Shown here: positions 8,549 to 17,468 of the stretch, one piece after another
Numbering within the stretch: the stretch's first letter is position 1
Layout: the number at the start of each line of letters is the position of its first letter
Assembly: GCF_019972155.1 (NCBI RefSeq)
Contig: NZ_BOVL01000010.1
Span: 376,711-440,710, forward strand
DNA: 64,000 nucleotides
Reading direction: 5' to 3'
DNA from: Bradyrhizobium sp. RD5-C2
GTDB lineage: Bacteria > Pseudomonadota > Alphaproteobacteria > Rhizobiales > Xanthobacteraceae
The notes under the pieces: generated by a model
What the model was told of the DNA's origin: nothing
The model's database searches: none
What the model saw: only the letters and a program-made list of their open reading frames with translations
Program-made: the position numbers and the translations under genes

Positions 8549-9622
8549 ATGTTGAAGCTGCTCGACGGTCCGCAGACGCTCGGACGCGGAAAGATCTTCT
8601 GGTCCTGCTTCCTCGCCGTGCTGGCGGGCGCGCTGATCTATCCGCTGTTCGCCGATTCCTACGATGTCGGCAACTTTGCCTACTTTCTGATCTGGATATT
8701 CATGGCGCTCGGGCTCTGCCTGATGTGGGGGTATGGCGGCATGCTGTCGTTCGGCCAGACCTTCTTCTTCGGCATCGCCGGTTATGGCTATGGCGTGCTC
8801 GCCATCAACATGGGTGGGGGAACGGCCACCATCGCCGCGCTCGTGCTCTCGGTCATCATCGCGATGATCGCGGCAGGGATCCTCGGCTATTTCATGATCT
8901 GGGGCGGCATCAGCGGCATCTTCTTCGGCATCGTGACGCTGTCGGCGACGCTGGTGTTGGCCTTCTTCCTCGGGCAGACCGCAGGACCCGAATGGCATAT
9001 CGGTCCGGCGCGGCTGAACGGCTTCAACGGCATGAAGGGGATGGATCCGCTCACCGTCGGCAGCTTCGATATCGAGGGGGCGGCGCTCTATTACCTCATG
9101 ATTGCACTGATCGTGATCGTCTACGTCGCGCTGCGCATGCTGGTGAACTCGAGCATCGGCAACGTGATCGTGGCGACGCGGGAAAACCCGCAGCGCGCCG
9201 AGATGCTCGGCTACGACGTCCGCAAGTACCAACTCCTGACCTTCGTGATCGGCAGCGGCCTCGCGGGTCTCAGTGGCGCGCTGTACACGTCCTGGGGGCA
9301 GTTCATCACGCCGTCCAGCATCGGCCTGCCGGCGGCGGCGATGCCGATCGTCTGGGTGGCGTTCTCCGGACGCAATGATCTGACCGCGACCCTGGTCGGG
9401 TCGTTCCTGCTGCTGTTCGGCTTCCAGACCATCACGGTCTACAGCCAGCAGGCGGCACTGGTGCTGATGGGCGTGCTTCTGCTTGCCACCGTGATGCTGG
9501 CGCCGCAGGGCTTCGTGCTCGGCATCGGCAAGCTCGTCGTCGATTGGTGGACGAGGCGCCGGCGGCGCGACGAGGCCCCTGCGCTGGCGGACGCCAGCCG
9601 TCTGCAATCGGATGAGACCTGA
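8549..9622 (+). CDS. ABC transporter permease, LivM/UrtC type
   Basis: The 357-residue polytopic membrane protein has the LivM-family core GLCLMWGYGGMLSFGQ and the loop NPQRAEMLGYDVRKYQLL that contacts the ATPase. The start at 8549 (ATG, MLKLLDG) is preferred to the GTG at 8525, which overlaps the previous stop. It pairs with the upstream LivH-type permease. The charged C-terminus (TRRRRRDEAPA) is cytoplasmic. Substrate follows that of the binding protein, probably an amide or urea-like compound. Confidence 0.88.
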   Translation: MLKLLDGPQTLGRGKIFWSCFLAVLAGALIYPLFADSYDVGNFAYFLIWIFMALGLCLMWGYGGMLSFGQTFFFGIAGYGYGVLAINMGGGTATIAALVLSVIIAMIAAGILGYFMIWGGISGIFFGIVTLSATLVLAFFLGQTAGPEWHIGPARLNGFNGMKGMDPLTVGSFDIEGAALYYLMIALIVIVYVALRMLVNSSIGNVIVATRENPQRAEMLGYDVRKYQLLTFVIGSGLAGLSGALYTSWGQFITPSSIGLPAAAMPIVWVAFSGRNDLTATLVGSFLLLFGFQTITVYSQQAALVLMGVLLLATVMLAPQGFVLGIGKLVVDWWTRRRRRDEAPALADASRLQSDET

Positions 9623-9625
9623 TCC

Positions 9626-10345
9626 ATGGCGCTGGTCGATGTAAAAGGCGTCTCCAAGCGCTTCGGTGGGTTGACCGCCGTCTCCGATGTCGACCTGACG
9701 GTCAGTGCCGGGGAGGTCCATTGCCTGATCGGGCCCAATGGGGCCGGGAAGAGCACGCTGTTCAAGCTGATCGTCGGCCTTTATCCGCCGACCACCGGCA
9801 GCATCTTCTTCGACTCCGTCGATATCACCGCCGAGCGTCCCTACGCGCGGGTGCAGCGCGGCATGAGCATCAAGATGCAGGCGCCGAGCGTGTTCAAGGA
9901 ATTGCCGGTGCGGCAGAACATCCAGATCGCGCTGCAGGAGCGGCTCTCGGGCGCGGAGTGCCGGACCGAGGAGGAGCGGCTGCTGGCGCTGCTCAATCTG
10001 GCGGAGGACTCTGGTAAGCTTGCCGGTGCGCTGTCGCATGGCCAGCAGCAATGGCTGGAGATCGGGATGGCGCTGGCATTGCAGCCGCAGCTTCTGCTGC
10101 TGGACGAGCCGACCGCTGGCATGTCGCCGGAGGAGACCTACAAGACCGGCGAGCTGATCAAGTCGTTCAACGCCGAGGGCATGACGGTCCTCGTCGTCGA
10201 GCACGACATGGCATTCGTGCGTCAGGTCGCCCAGCGCATCACCGTTCTGCATCTTGGCAAGATCTTCGCGCGCGGCAGCCTCGACGCAATTTTGGAAGAC
10301 GAGAAGGTCGCGGAAATCTATTTGGGTAAGACTCATGCCCACTGA
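9626..10345 (+). CDS. ABC transporter ATP-binding protein, LivG/UrtD type
   Basis: The 239-residue ATPase has Walker A GPNGAGKS near residue 36, a degenerate signature region (LSHGQQQWLEIGMAL), Walker B LLLLDEPTAGM and the switch histidine in VVEHDM. The LSHGQQQWLE form instead of LSGGQ is the one seen in UrtD urea-transporter ATPases, which strengthens a urea/amide role over branched-chain amino acids. It starts four bases after the permease stop and overlaps the next ATPase by 11 bases. Confidence 0.88.
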   Translation: MALVDVKGVSKRFGGLTAVSDVDLTVSAGEVHCLIGPNGAGKSTLFKLIVGLYPPTTGSIFFDSVDITAERPYARVQRGMSIKMQAPSVFKELPVRQNIQIALQERLSGAECRTEEERLLALLNLAEDSGKLAGALSHGQQQWLEIGMALALQPQLLLLDEPTAGMSPEETYKTGELIKSFNAEGMTVLVVEHDMAFVRQVAQRITVLHLGKIFARGSLDAILEDEKVAEIYLGKTHAH

Positions 10346-11045
10346 TCGCATTCTGGACGTATCCGGACTTTGGGCGGGCTACGGCGCGACGCCGATCCTG
10401 CAGGGCGTCAGCATGCAGGTCGCGCGTGGCGAGATCGTCGGCGTGATCGGTCGTAATGGCGTCGGCAAGTCGACCTTGATGCGCTGCCTGATCGGGCTGC
10501 TGCAGAGCTGGCGCGGCACCATCACCTTCATGGATCAGGATGTGACGCCGCTCGAGGCCGATGCGCGGGCGCGCGCCGGCTTCGGCTACATCCCGCAGGG
10601 CCGCGACGTGTTTCCGCAGATGAGTGTCGAGGAGAACCTGCAGGTCGGCGAGCTGATCGGCGGCCCCGACGGAAAGAAGCTGCCGGAGCTCGTCTACACC
10701 TATTTTCCACGCCTGAAGGAGCGCCGGCGGCAGATCGCGGGCACCATGTCGGGCGGCGAGCAGCAGCAGCTTGCGATCGGCCGCGCGCTGATCGGCAATC
10801 CGTCGCTGATGATCCTCGACGAGCCGTCCGAGGGCGTACAGCCCTCGATCGTGCAGCATATCTGCGAGGCGCTCCAATCGTTCCGCAGCGAGCTCGGAAC
10901 AACGATCATCTTCGTCGAGCAGAACCTCGACACCATCCTGGCGATCGCCCAGCGCTGCTACATCATGGAGAAGGGCAAGATCACGCGATCGCTGACCGGT
11001 GAGGAGGTCAACGCGGACAATGTTCGTGCGCAATTGCTGCTCTGA
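10335..11045 (+). CDS. ABC transporter ATP-binding protein, LivF/UrtE type
   Basis: The 236-residue ATPase has Walker A GRNGVGKST, signature MSGGEQQQLAIGRAL, Walker B LMILDEPSEGVQPS and switch region FVEQN. RNGVGK and EPSEGVQPSIV are typical of UrtE. The ATG at 10335 overlaps the end of the previous gene by 11 bases; an upstream in-frame ATG at 10254 would extend deep into that gene and adds unstructured sequence. It forms the ATPase heterodimer with the LivG/UrtD-type product. Confidence 0.87.
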   Translation: MPTDRILDVSGLWAGYGATPILQGVSMQVARGEIVGVIGRNGVGKSTLMRCLIGLLQSWRGTITFMDQDVTPLEADARARAGFGYIPQGRDVFPQMSVEENLQVGELIGGPDGKKLPELVYTYFPRLKERRRQIAGTMSGGEQQQLAIGRALIGNPSLMILDEPSEGVQPSIVQHICEALQSFRSELGTTIIFVEQNLDTILAIAQRCYIMEKGKITRSLTGEEVNADNVRAQLLL

Positions 11046-11102
11046 TCGGCCACACCATGTGGTGAGGAAGTACGCGTTCCATAATCGATAACAACGGAGG
11101 GA

Positions 11103-11870
11103 ATGGACATGGATCTGGGACTCAAGGGAGCAAAGGTTCTCGTGACCGGCAGCACCAAGGGGATCGGCAGAGCGATCGCCGACACATTCGCAGCGGAGGG
11201 TGCCAATGTCGGCATCTGCGCGCGCAACCAGGCGGATGTCGACGCTGCGGTTGCCGCGATCAAGACCAAGGGCGGTGCGGCGTTCGGTGGTGCGGTCGAC
11301 GTCTCGAACGGACCGGCGCTGAAGGCCTGGGTCGCCGACATGGCTGGAAAGCTCGGCGGCATCGACGTCGTGGTCGCCAATGTCAGCGCGCTGTCGATCG
11401 GGCAGGACGAGGAGAGCTGGGAGAAGGAATTCTCCACCGACATGATGGGAACGGTGCGCCTCGTCAATGCGGCGATGCCGTATCTCGAGAAGAGCGCCGC
11501 GGCGGCGATCGTCACCATCGCCAGCGTGTCGGGGCGCGAGGTCGATTTTGCCAGCGGTCCTTACGGCACGTTCAAGGCCGCGATCATCCACTACACGCAG
11601 GGGCTGGCTTACCAGCTCGCGGCCAAGGGCATCAGGGCCAATTCGGTATCGCCGGGCAACACCTATTTCGAGGGCGGCGTCTGGAACATGATCAAGGACG
11701 GCAATCCCGAACTGTACAAGACCGCACTGGCGCTCAACCCGACCGGCCGCATGGGCACGCCGCAGGAGATGGCGAACGCCGCGGTGTTCTTAGCGAGCAA
11801 GGCGGCGAGCTTCATCACGGGGACCAACCTCGTCGTGGACGGTGCCCTGACGCGCGGCGTCCAGTTCTAG
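11103..11870 (+). CDS. Short-chain dehydrogenase/reductase
   Basis: The 255-residue classical SDR has the cofactor motif TGSTKGIGRA near residue 16, a catalytic Ser in IASVSG, and the C-terminal PTGRMGTPQEMANAAVFLASKAASFITGTNLVVDGA block in several pieces. The usual YxxxK is replaced by YGTFKAA, where the Tyr and Lys are kept. An AACGGAGG ribosome site lies directly before the start. It lies between the importer and the second amidase, so it probably acts on a carbonyl or hydroxy part of the imported amide; the reaction is unknown. Confidence 0.87.
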   Translation: MDMDLGLKGAKVLVTGSTKGIGRAIADTFAAEGANVGICARNQADVDAAVAAIKTKGGAAFGGAVDVSNGPALKAWVADMAGKLGGIDVVVANVSALSIGQDEESWEKEFSTDMMGTVRLVNAAMPYLEKSAAAAIVTIASVSGREVDFASGPYGTFKAAIIHYTQGLAYQLAAKGIRANSVSPGNTYFEGGVWNMIKDGNPELYKTALALNPTGRMGTPQEMANAAVFLASKAASFITGTNLVVDGALTRGVQF

Positions 11871-11886
11871 CCGGGGCCACAACGAA

Positions 11887-13290
11887 ATGTCAGCGGATCC
11901 ATTGCACTACAAGTCCATCACCGAGATCTCCGGGCTCATTCGCCGCGGCGAAGCGAAATCCTCGGAGATCACAGAGGCGATCCTCGGCCGGATCGCGAAG
12001 CTCGATGGGCAGTTTCATGGCTACGCGCTCGTCCTTGCGGAGCGGGCCATGGCGCAGGCAAAGCAGCGCGATGCGGAGATCGCCAGGGGCATCTGGCGCG
12101 GTCCGCTGCATGGCGTTCCGATCGGGCTGAAGGACCTCTGCTTCACGACGTTTGCGCCGACCGCCGGCGGCACGACGATCCATGCGAAGTTCGTGCCGTC
12201 CTTCAATGCCACGATCGTGGACCGGCTCGAAGTCGCCGGTGCAGTCACGCTCGGCAAGCTCAAGATGACGGAGGGTGCCTATACCGGTCACCATCCGGCC
12301 GTGCAGGCCCCGCTCAATCCGTGGAATGTGAACTACTGGGTCGGCTCCTCGTCGAGCGGGTCGGGTGTCGCGACGTCGGCGGGCCTCTGCTACGGCTCGA
12401 TCGGCAGCGACACCGGCGGCTCGATCAGGTTTCCGTCGGCGACCTGCGGCCTGACCGGCATCAAGCCGACCTGGGGCCGCGTCAGCCGGCACGGCATCTT
12501 CCCGTTGGCGGACTCGCTCGATCACGTCGGCCCGATGTGCCGCAGCGCGGCCGACGCCGGAGCAATACTCGGCGTCATCGCGGGCGCGGATGTCAACGAT
12601 CCGACTGCCTTACGCGCGCCGGTGCCGAACTACCTGGCCAGCGTCGGCGAGAGCATCCGGGGCTTGAGGATCGGCGTCGATCGCAGGTACACCCAGGAGG
12701 GGATCGACCGGCAGGTCGTCGCCGCTTTGGTGCAGGCCGAGCGCACGCTCGCCGATCTCGGCGCAGAGATCCGCGAGGTGCATTTCCCGCCCTATCAGAA
12801 GCTGGTCAGCCAGTGGATTGCGATGTGCTCGGTGGAGACGGCGGAGGCGCACCTCGACACCTATCCGGCCCGGAAGTCGGAATATGGGCCGGACCTCGCG
12901 CAGCTGATCGAGCAGGGCAGGGCGACCAGCGGCGTCGACATCGCCGCGATCCATCACGAGCGCCTGAAGTTCGCAGGCAGCCTCGCCGCGATGTTCGAGG
13001 ATATCGATCTCTTGCTGATCCCGACGATGCCGGTGCCGATCCCGACGCTCACCAAGATGAGCGAATACGGCGCCGACCCCAACGTCCTCCTGAACATCCT
13101 GCGCTTCACGGCGGTATTCGACTTCTCGGGCAGCCCGACCATCACGCTGCCGATGGGCATGGCGTCGGACCAGATGCCGCTCAGCATGCAGCTGGTCGGC
13201 CCGCATCTCTCTGAGGACGTGCTGGTCCGCGCCGGCGCCGCATTCCAGTCGGTGACGGACTGGCATACGCGGCGGCCGCCGATCGAATAG
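11887..13290 (+). CDS. Amidase (amidase signature family), second copy
   Basis: The 467-residue paralogue of the enzyme at 3891 has the same triad positions: Lys82 (GLKDL), Ser155 in GSSSSGSG and nucleophile Ser179 in DTGGSIRFPSA. The two proteins align nearly end to end with few gaps but differ throughout, so this is an old duplication or independent recruitment rather than a recent copy. It ends the apparent amide operon, 16 bp after the SDR, and is followed by a repeat-rich 108-bp gap facing a minus-strand gene. It may handle a different amide from the first copy. Confidence 0.9.
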   Translation: MSADPLHYKSITEISGLIRRGEAKSSEITEAILGRIAKLDGQFHGYALVLAERAMAQAKQRDAEIARGIWRGPLHGVPIGLKDLCFTTFAPTAGGTTIHAKFVPSFNATIVDRLEVAGAVTLGKLKMTEGAYTGHHPAVQAPLNPWNVNYWVGSSSSGSGVATSAGLCYGSIGSDTGGSIRFPSATCGLTGIKPTWGRVSRHGIFPLADSLDHVGPMCRSAADAGAILGVIAGADVNDPTALRAPVPNYLASVGESIRGLRIGVDRRYTQEGIDRQVVAALVQAERTLADLGAEIREVHFPPYQKLVSQWIAMCSVETAEAHLDTYPARKSEYGPDLAQLIEQGRATSGVDIAAIHHERLKFAGSLAAMFEDIDLLLIPTMPVPIPTLTKMSEYGADPNVLLNILRFTAVFDFSGSPTITLPMGMASDQMPLSMQLVGPHLSEDVLVRAGAAFQSVTDWHTRRPPIE

Positions 13291-13337
13291 AGCATGATCC
13301 GGAAAAGTGCGAAGCGGTTTTCCGAAAAGATCATGCT
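13291..13337. repeat. REP-like palindromic repeat, copy 1
   Basis: The 47-base element starts AGCATGATCCGGAAAAG and ends TTTTCCGAAAAGATCATGCT, forming an imperfect palindrome. A related copy in inverted orientation is at 38721. This repeat type is frequent between genes in Bradyrhizobium and Rhodopseudomonas genomes. Confidence 0.75.
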
Positions 13338-13348
13338 TAGATAACAAG

Positions 13349-13391
13349 CTAAAGCGCGATGACGATTCAACCGAATTTCATCGCGCTTTAG
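13349..13391. terminator. Perfect 14-bp inverted repeat between convergent genes
   Basis: CTAAAGCGCGATGA (13349-13362) and TCATCGCGCTTTAG (13378-13391) pair perfectly around a 15-base loop. It lies between the stops of the plus-strand amidase and the minus-strand binding protein, so it may serve as a bidirectional terminator. The AAAGCGCGATGA-type repeat is itself common in this group of genomes. Confidence 0.6.
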
Positions 13392-13398
13392 CGCGCCG

Positions 13399-14988
13399 TC
13401 AGCCGGTCTTGTCGACGTTCCAGAACAACGGCACCGGCGCGCGGACGACGTCCTTCAGCGCCCTCCGCGTCGCGGCCGGCTGGTTGTACTGGCCGGTCGG
13501 GACGTGCGTGACCACCTCGTAGGCACGCGCCTGGATCTTGTCAGCCAGCGCCTTCTGGTCCGGCGGCGCCGCGGTGCGGGCAAAGCCGTCGCGCAGCCGC
13601 TCCAACTCGGCGTCCTCGACCCAGCCGAAGAAGCCGCCATTCTTGCCCTTGCCGTTGACGCAGGCATTGCCGATCGGGTTGACGAGATCGGCGCTGGCCC
13701 AGGTCGAATGGTACAGCGACCAGCCGCCCTCGGCCGGCATCGACTGCTTGGCGCGCCGTGCCACCACCGAGCCCCAGTCCATCGCCAGCAGGTTGACGTT
13801 CATCCCGATCGAACGCAGCGCCTCCGCCGTGACCGTGCCGAGCGCGGTGATGATCGGGGCGTCGGTCGCATGCAGGATCGTGATCGGCTCGCCCTTGTAG
13901 CCGCCTTGCTTGAGCAGATCGTTGGCTTTTGCCGTGTCGGACTTGGTCGACCAGCCGACCGCGCTTTCGAACGGCGTACCGGCGATGAAGATCGCGGGCG
14001 TGACCTTGTAGTAGTCGGGATTGCCGATCTGGGTGTCGAGCCAGTCCTTCTGGTTCACGGCGTGCAGCACCGCCTGGCGGATCTCCGGCCGGTCGAACGG
14101 CGGAACCAGCCAGTTCATCCGGCACATGCCGGAGAAGCCGAGCGTGTTGTAATCGGTCAGCTCGACATTCGAGGCGCGCGCGATCATCGGATGATGGTCG
14201 TGCGGCGGCACCTCGAAATAGTCGATCTCGTCGTTCAGCAGCGCATTGGTCGCGATCTGGAAGTCCGGCACGCTGATCCATTCGTAGCGGCCGATCTTGA
14301 CGATCTTGCCGCCGCCGGTGCCATCAGACGGCTCGTCGCGCGAAACATAGTCCGGATTTCTCTCGTAGGCGGCCTTGACGCCTGGCTGGAATTCCGCGGT
14401 CACGAAGCGGAACGGCCCGGAGCCGAGATGATCCGTGATCGCCTGGTCCGCGGGCGTTGCGGCAATCCGCGCCGGCACGATGAAGGGCACGTTGGCGGTC
14501 GGCTTGCCGAGCGCTGCCAGCACGAAGCCGCACGGCTCCTTCAGCACCATGCGGAAGGTCCGCTCGTCGACCGCCTTCAGCTCCGCGACGAATTCGAACA
14601 GCTTCTGACCCATCGTATCGCGCCTGGCCCAGCGCAGCAGCGAGGGGATCACGTCGGCCGACGTCACCGCGCTGCCGTCATGGAATTTGAGGCCGGGCCG
14701 CAGGCGGAACGTATAGGTCAGGCTGTCGGCGGAGACCTCCCAGGCTTCGACCATCTGCGGCTTGATCTCGAATTTCGAGTTGGTCGAGAACAGCGTGTCG
14801 TAGATCATGTAGCCGTGGTTACGTGCGGTCCACGCTGTCGTCATGATCGGATCGGTGGCGCGCAGTGGTGCGTGCATGACCGCCGTGATCGTCTTTGTGC
14901 TGGCGCGTGCAATGGGTGGCATTGTAATGCCGAGGCCTGCGCCCGCGCCGATCTGCAGGAGACGGCGGCGGTTGATCGATGGTCCCAT
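13399..14988 (-). CDS. Oligopeptide/dipeptide-type ABC transporter binding protein
   Basis: The 529-residue SBP_bac_5 (DppA/OppA-type) binding protein carries a twin-arginine-like signal (INRRRLLQIGAGAGLG), suggesting Tat export. Family landmarks: LRPGLKFHDGSAVTSADV, GSGPFRF, and IRQAVLHAVNQKDW. The ATG at 14988 follows GGGGGGAC closely; the longer ORF to 15027 would bury the signal peptide. No permease or ATPase gene is adjacent, so it is an orphan binding protein that must share a transporter encoded elsewhere. It is in an operon with the serine hydrolase upstream. Confidence 0.88.
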   Translation of the reverse strand: MGPSINRRRLLQIGAGAGLGITMPPIARASTKTITAVMHAPLRATDPIMTTAWTARNHGYMIYDTLFSTNSKFEIKPQMVEAWEVSADSLTYTFRLRPGLKFHDGSAVTSADVIPSLLRWARRDTMGQKLFEFVAELKAVDERTFRMVLKEPCGFVLAALGKPTANVPFIVPARIAATPADQAITDHLGSGPFRFVTAEFQPGVKAAYERNPDYVSRDEPSDGTGGGKIVKIGRYEWISVPDFQIATNALLNDEIDYFEVPPHDHHPMIARASNVELTDYNTLGFSGMCRMNWLVPPFDRPEIRQAVLHAVNQKDWLDTQIGNPDYYKVTPAIFIAGTPFESAVGWSTKSDTAKANDLLKQGGYKGEPITILHATDAPIITALGTVTAEALRSIGMNVNLLAMDWGSVVARRAKQSMPAEGGWSLYHSTWASADLVNPIGNACVNGKGKNGGFFGWVEDAELERLRDGFARTAAPPDQKALADKIQARAYEVVTHVPTGQYNQPAATRRALKDVVRAPVPLFWNVDKTG

Positions 14989-15010
14989 GATGTCCCCCCG
15001 TCGCAAGCCG

Positions 15011-16213
15011 TCAGGCCTGGCCGGCAAGTCTGGCCGCGATCGCGCGATAGCCGCGCATCCACATGTGGTCGAGATCGAGATCCATCGGCAGCGGCTGCGA
15101 GGAGACGCGCGCGATCACCGTCTCGCTAACCGGGTCGATGTAGATCCACTGGCCGTGGATACCGACCGCAGCAAACGGCGTTTCGCGCCTGTCGAGCGTG
15201 TACCACTTGTTGCGGTAGTTTCCGTTCGGAAACACCTTGGTCAGGTCTCCGCGCGACCAGGCCTCGGCATTGCCGTTCTGCCTGATGTCGTCGACCCACC
15301 AGCCAGGCACCACCTGCCGTCCGTTGCTGATGCCGTGATTGCGCATCATCTCGCCGAAACGGGCGAGATCGCGCAGTGTTGCGCAGATGCCGCCGGCGAC
15401 GCGCGCCGCGCCGCGCGAATCGACGGCGATGTAGGCATCGTGCTCGGCGCCCATCGGCTGCCACAGATATTGCGCGAGGATTTTCGCGTAGGACACACCG
15501 CAAGCGCGCTCATAGACCCAGCCCAGCACGTCGGTGTTGGTCGAGACGTAGTGGAAGGTTTGCCCATGCGGCGTGCCATTCGGCCGCAGCGTGCGCAGAT
15601 AGTCGCGCAGATTGCTCGGCGGCACGGTCGGGTCCGGTGGCTCCCAGCCGGTCGCGCGCCGGTAGTTCATGACGTCGCCGTCGCGCGCCATGTAGTCCTC
15701 GTCGAAGCGGATGCCGACGCTCATGTCGAGCAGGTGGCGCACCGTGCAGCCGCCGCCATAGACCGATCCCTCCATCTCCGGGATATAGCGCGTCACCGGC
15801 GCGTCGGGATCGAGCTTGCCGTGATCGGCCAGGATGCCGCCGAGCGTTCCGGCGACCGACTTGCTCACCGAGAAGATCAGATGCGGGGTGTCCGGCGTCA
15901 GGCCGTGGGCATACCATTCGAAGGCGACCTGTCCGCGATGCGACACGACGATGCCGTCGGTGTGGCTTGCGCGCAGGGCCTGGCCGACGCCGATCGTCTC
16001 GCCGCGCGGGTCAGCGAAGCTGACGTCGTCGACATAGCGCGGCGCAAAGGACAGCGGCGCCGGCGTCGAGGCGCGCGGGATGTTGGCGGTGGGTAGCAGC
16101 TCGCGGACGTTGCGGAATGCCCACTCGCTGAACGGGTGCTGACGCCAGTTGGCGAGCGTGACTTGTTCGTCGGCCGCCGACGGGAAGGCGGCCATGATGC
16201 GACGCGAATTCAT
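15011..16213 (-). CDS. Serine hydrolase, beta-lactamase (class C) family
   Basis: The product has about 400 residues and a beta-lactamase/transpeptidase-like fold. It has an SxxK motif, Ser115-Val-Ser-Lys118 (IFSVSKSVAG), a tyrosine-containing second motif FHYVSTN and the family block HLLDMSVGIRFDEDY. Related enzymes include esterases, 6-aminohexanoate-oligomer hydrolase (NylB-like) and D-aminopeptidases, so amide or ester hydrolysis is possible. No clear signal peptide is visible. The start is uncertain: 16213 (MNSRRIM) is chosen over 16276, with 16195 also possible. It is co-directional with an oligopeptide-type binding protein 22 bp downstream, suggesting peptide or oligoamide uptake and cleavage. 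Confidence 0.82.
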   Translation of the reverse strand: MNSRRIMAAFPSAADEQVTLANWRQHPFSEWAFRNVRELLPTANIPRASTPAPLSFAPRYVDDVSFADPRGETIGVGQALRASHTDGIVVSHRGQVAFEWYAHGLTPDTPHLIFSVSKSVAGTLGGILADHGKLDPDAPVTRYIPEMEGSVYGGGCTVRHLLDMSVGIRFDEDYMARDGDVMNYRRATGWEPPDPTVPPSNLRDYLRTLRPNGTPHGQTFHYVSTNTDVLGWVYERACGVSYAKILAQYLWQPMGAEHDAYIAVDSRGAARVAGGICATLRDLARFGEMMRNHGISNGRQVVPGWWVDDIRQNGNAEAWSRGDLTKVFPNGNYRNKWYTLDRRETPFAAVGIHGQWIYIDPVSETVIARVSSQPLPMDLDLDHMWMRGYRAIAARLAGQA

Positions 16214-16275
16214 TCTTGATCCAGCAATGACATTGGGAGGTGTGCGAAAGTTCCGCGTCGGTCGCGTTGCCCGCA

Positions 16276-16293
16276 ATCAACCGGATGGTGGAG
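16276..16293. promoter_or_regulatory. Palindrome-like site C (ATCAACC-GGAT-GGTGGAG)
   Basis: It lies between the divergent serine hydrolase and LuxR-type genes and matches site A at 21391 in most positions. It belongs to a family of TCCACC-N4-GGTGGA-like sites in this window. A second inverted repeat, GGTTAC-N6-GTAACC, follows at about 16303-16320. Confidence 0.4.
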
Positions 16294-16437
16294 GGGGTTA
16301 TCAGGTTACTCCGGCGTAACCGTTTCCGGGATGTGTGTTTGGCCCGCAATTTGCTTGACTACGCCTTGCGTCTGCCCCAGCGTGCCGGCCATGCGACGCG
16401 CAGACGTTCGCCATCGGGAAACATCGGGAGGTAGGTC

Positions 16438-17112
16438 ATGATCGCGCTTCTGGGCCGACCGGATCCGGCGACCACACAGGCCATTCAGTTCGCACGGGGG
16501 ATTCTCGAGGGCTCGGCAACCGCGTTCTACGAGGTCGACGGCAATCTGACCCTCAACCGCTTCGTGCTCTCTAGCAACGTCCCGCCGAGTTTCCACGACC
16601 AGTATCTTGCGGGCATGAACCGGCTCGATCCGTTGCATCCGCGCTCCGCGAGCAACCGGCCGATTGCCCGGCTGAGCGTCGCGCTCAACCAGTGCGCATC
16701 GCAAGAGGCGGCGACCTACCGTGCCTTCGCCGGCCAGTGCGGCGTCGCCGACATGATCGAGTTCTTCTTCCGCCGCAACGACCGGATCGTGGCCGGAATG
16801 AGCGTGCTCTGGGCGCCGGGCTGCGCGATCCCCGACGGCAGCATGCACATTGCCGAGAAAATCCACGATTACCTCGAATTCAACCTGACCAGCCGCTTGT
16901 CGTCGAACGCCGACGAGCCGGCGCGCTACGGGCTGACCTCGCGCGAGATGGAAGTGGTCGAGCTGCTGTGCTGCGGCCGCACCAACCGCGAGATCGGCGA
17001 GTGCCTGAGCATCGGTCTTGCGACGGTGAAGACTCACCTGATCCATATCTTCGAGAAGCTCGGCGTCGAGACCCGCTCCGCCGTCGTCGCGCTGATGTCG
17101 CGGCCGCATTGA
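16438..17112 (+). CDS. LuxR-family transcriptional regulator
   Basis: The 224-residue regulator has a C-terminal GerE/LuxR helix-turn-helix from about residue 160 (YGLTSREMEVVELLCCGRTNREIGECLSI, then LATVKTHLIHIFEKLGVETRSAVVA in parts). The N-terminal 150 residues are not a receiver domain and show no clear autoinducer-binding signature. It is probably a ligand-responsive solo regulator. It is transcribed divergently from the serine hydrolase/binding-protein operon, and site C lies in the shared promoter region. It is the best local candidate to recognise the palindrome family described in the findings. Confidence 0.85.
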   Translation: MIALLGRPDPATTQAIQFARGILEGSATAFYEVDGNLTLNRFVLSSNVPPSFHDQYLAGMNRLDPLHPRSASNRPIARLSVALNQCASQEAATYRAFAGQCGVADMIEFFFRRNDRIVAGMSVLWAPGCAIPDGSMHIAEKIHDYLEFNLTSRLSSNADEPARYGLTSREMEVVELLCCGRTNREIGECLSIGLATVKTHLIHIFEKLGVETRSAVVALMSRPH

Positions 17113-17130
17113 GGGCCGGCTCTTTCCTCC

Positions 17131-17254
17131 CGTCGTCCCGGCGAAGGCCGGGACCCATAACCACAGGGTTGTGTTGGTACGGAAAGATGTGGCCCCAGCG
17201 TCGCGCAACAATCACCTTCGGTGGTAATGGGTCCCGGCCTTCGCCGGGACGACG
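17131..17254. repeat. Long inverted repeat with CGTCGTCCCGGC arms
   Basis: The left arm (17131-17164) and right arm (about 17221-17254) are near-perfect reverse complements around a ~56-base centre. Each arm also contains its own CCCGGC-GAAG-GCCGGG palindrome. It lies downstream of the LuxR-type gene and could fold on the transcript as a terminator. It is a dispersed intergenic repeat type of this bacterial group. Confidence 0.75.
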
Positions 17255-17349
17255 CCGAGTTTGTTGCACGGCCTGTGGGTCAAGCATCCGCATTCTCGTG
17301 ACATGATCTGTCCGAGCTTCGCTATTCGCTTCGCTCGCGCGTTCACCCG

Positions 17350-17367
17350 CTCCACCGTTAGGTGGAT
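17350..17367. promoter_or_regulatory. Palindromic site B (TCCACC-GTTA-GGTGGA)
   Basis: A perfect 6-bp inverted repeat with 4-base spacer lies about 118 bases before the GGT-like gene. The right half GGTGGATTG is identical to that of site A at 21391. Confidence 0.45.
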
Positions 17368-17468
17368 TGCCGCTCACCGCGCGGCCGGCAGAGAATCCCC
17401 CAAGGACCGGTGTCGTTTTCGACAATGTTGGCGAGCGGCTGCCGCTCACGAACATTGAAGGATTCGAC

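Noticed and set aside
8480..10351. 623-residue open frame antisense to the permease and ATPase genes
   Set aside because: It spans three well-supported sense genes and is His/Arg/Gln/Asp rich, as expected of a reverse-frame artefact.
13504..15129. 541-residue open frame antisense to the oligopeptide-type binding protein
   Set aside because: The sense gene has a Tat signal and SBP_bac_5 motifs; the antisense frame has none.
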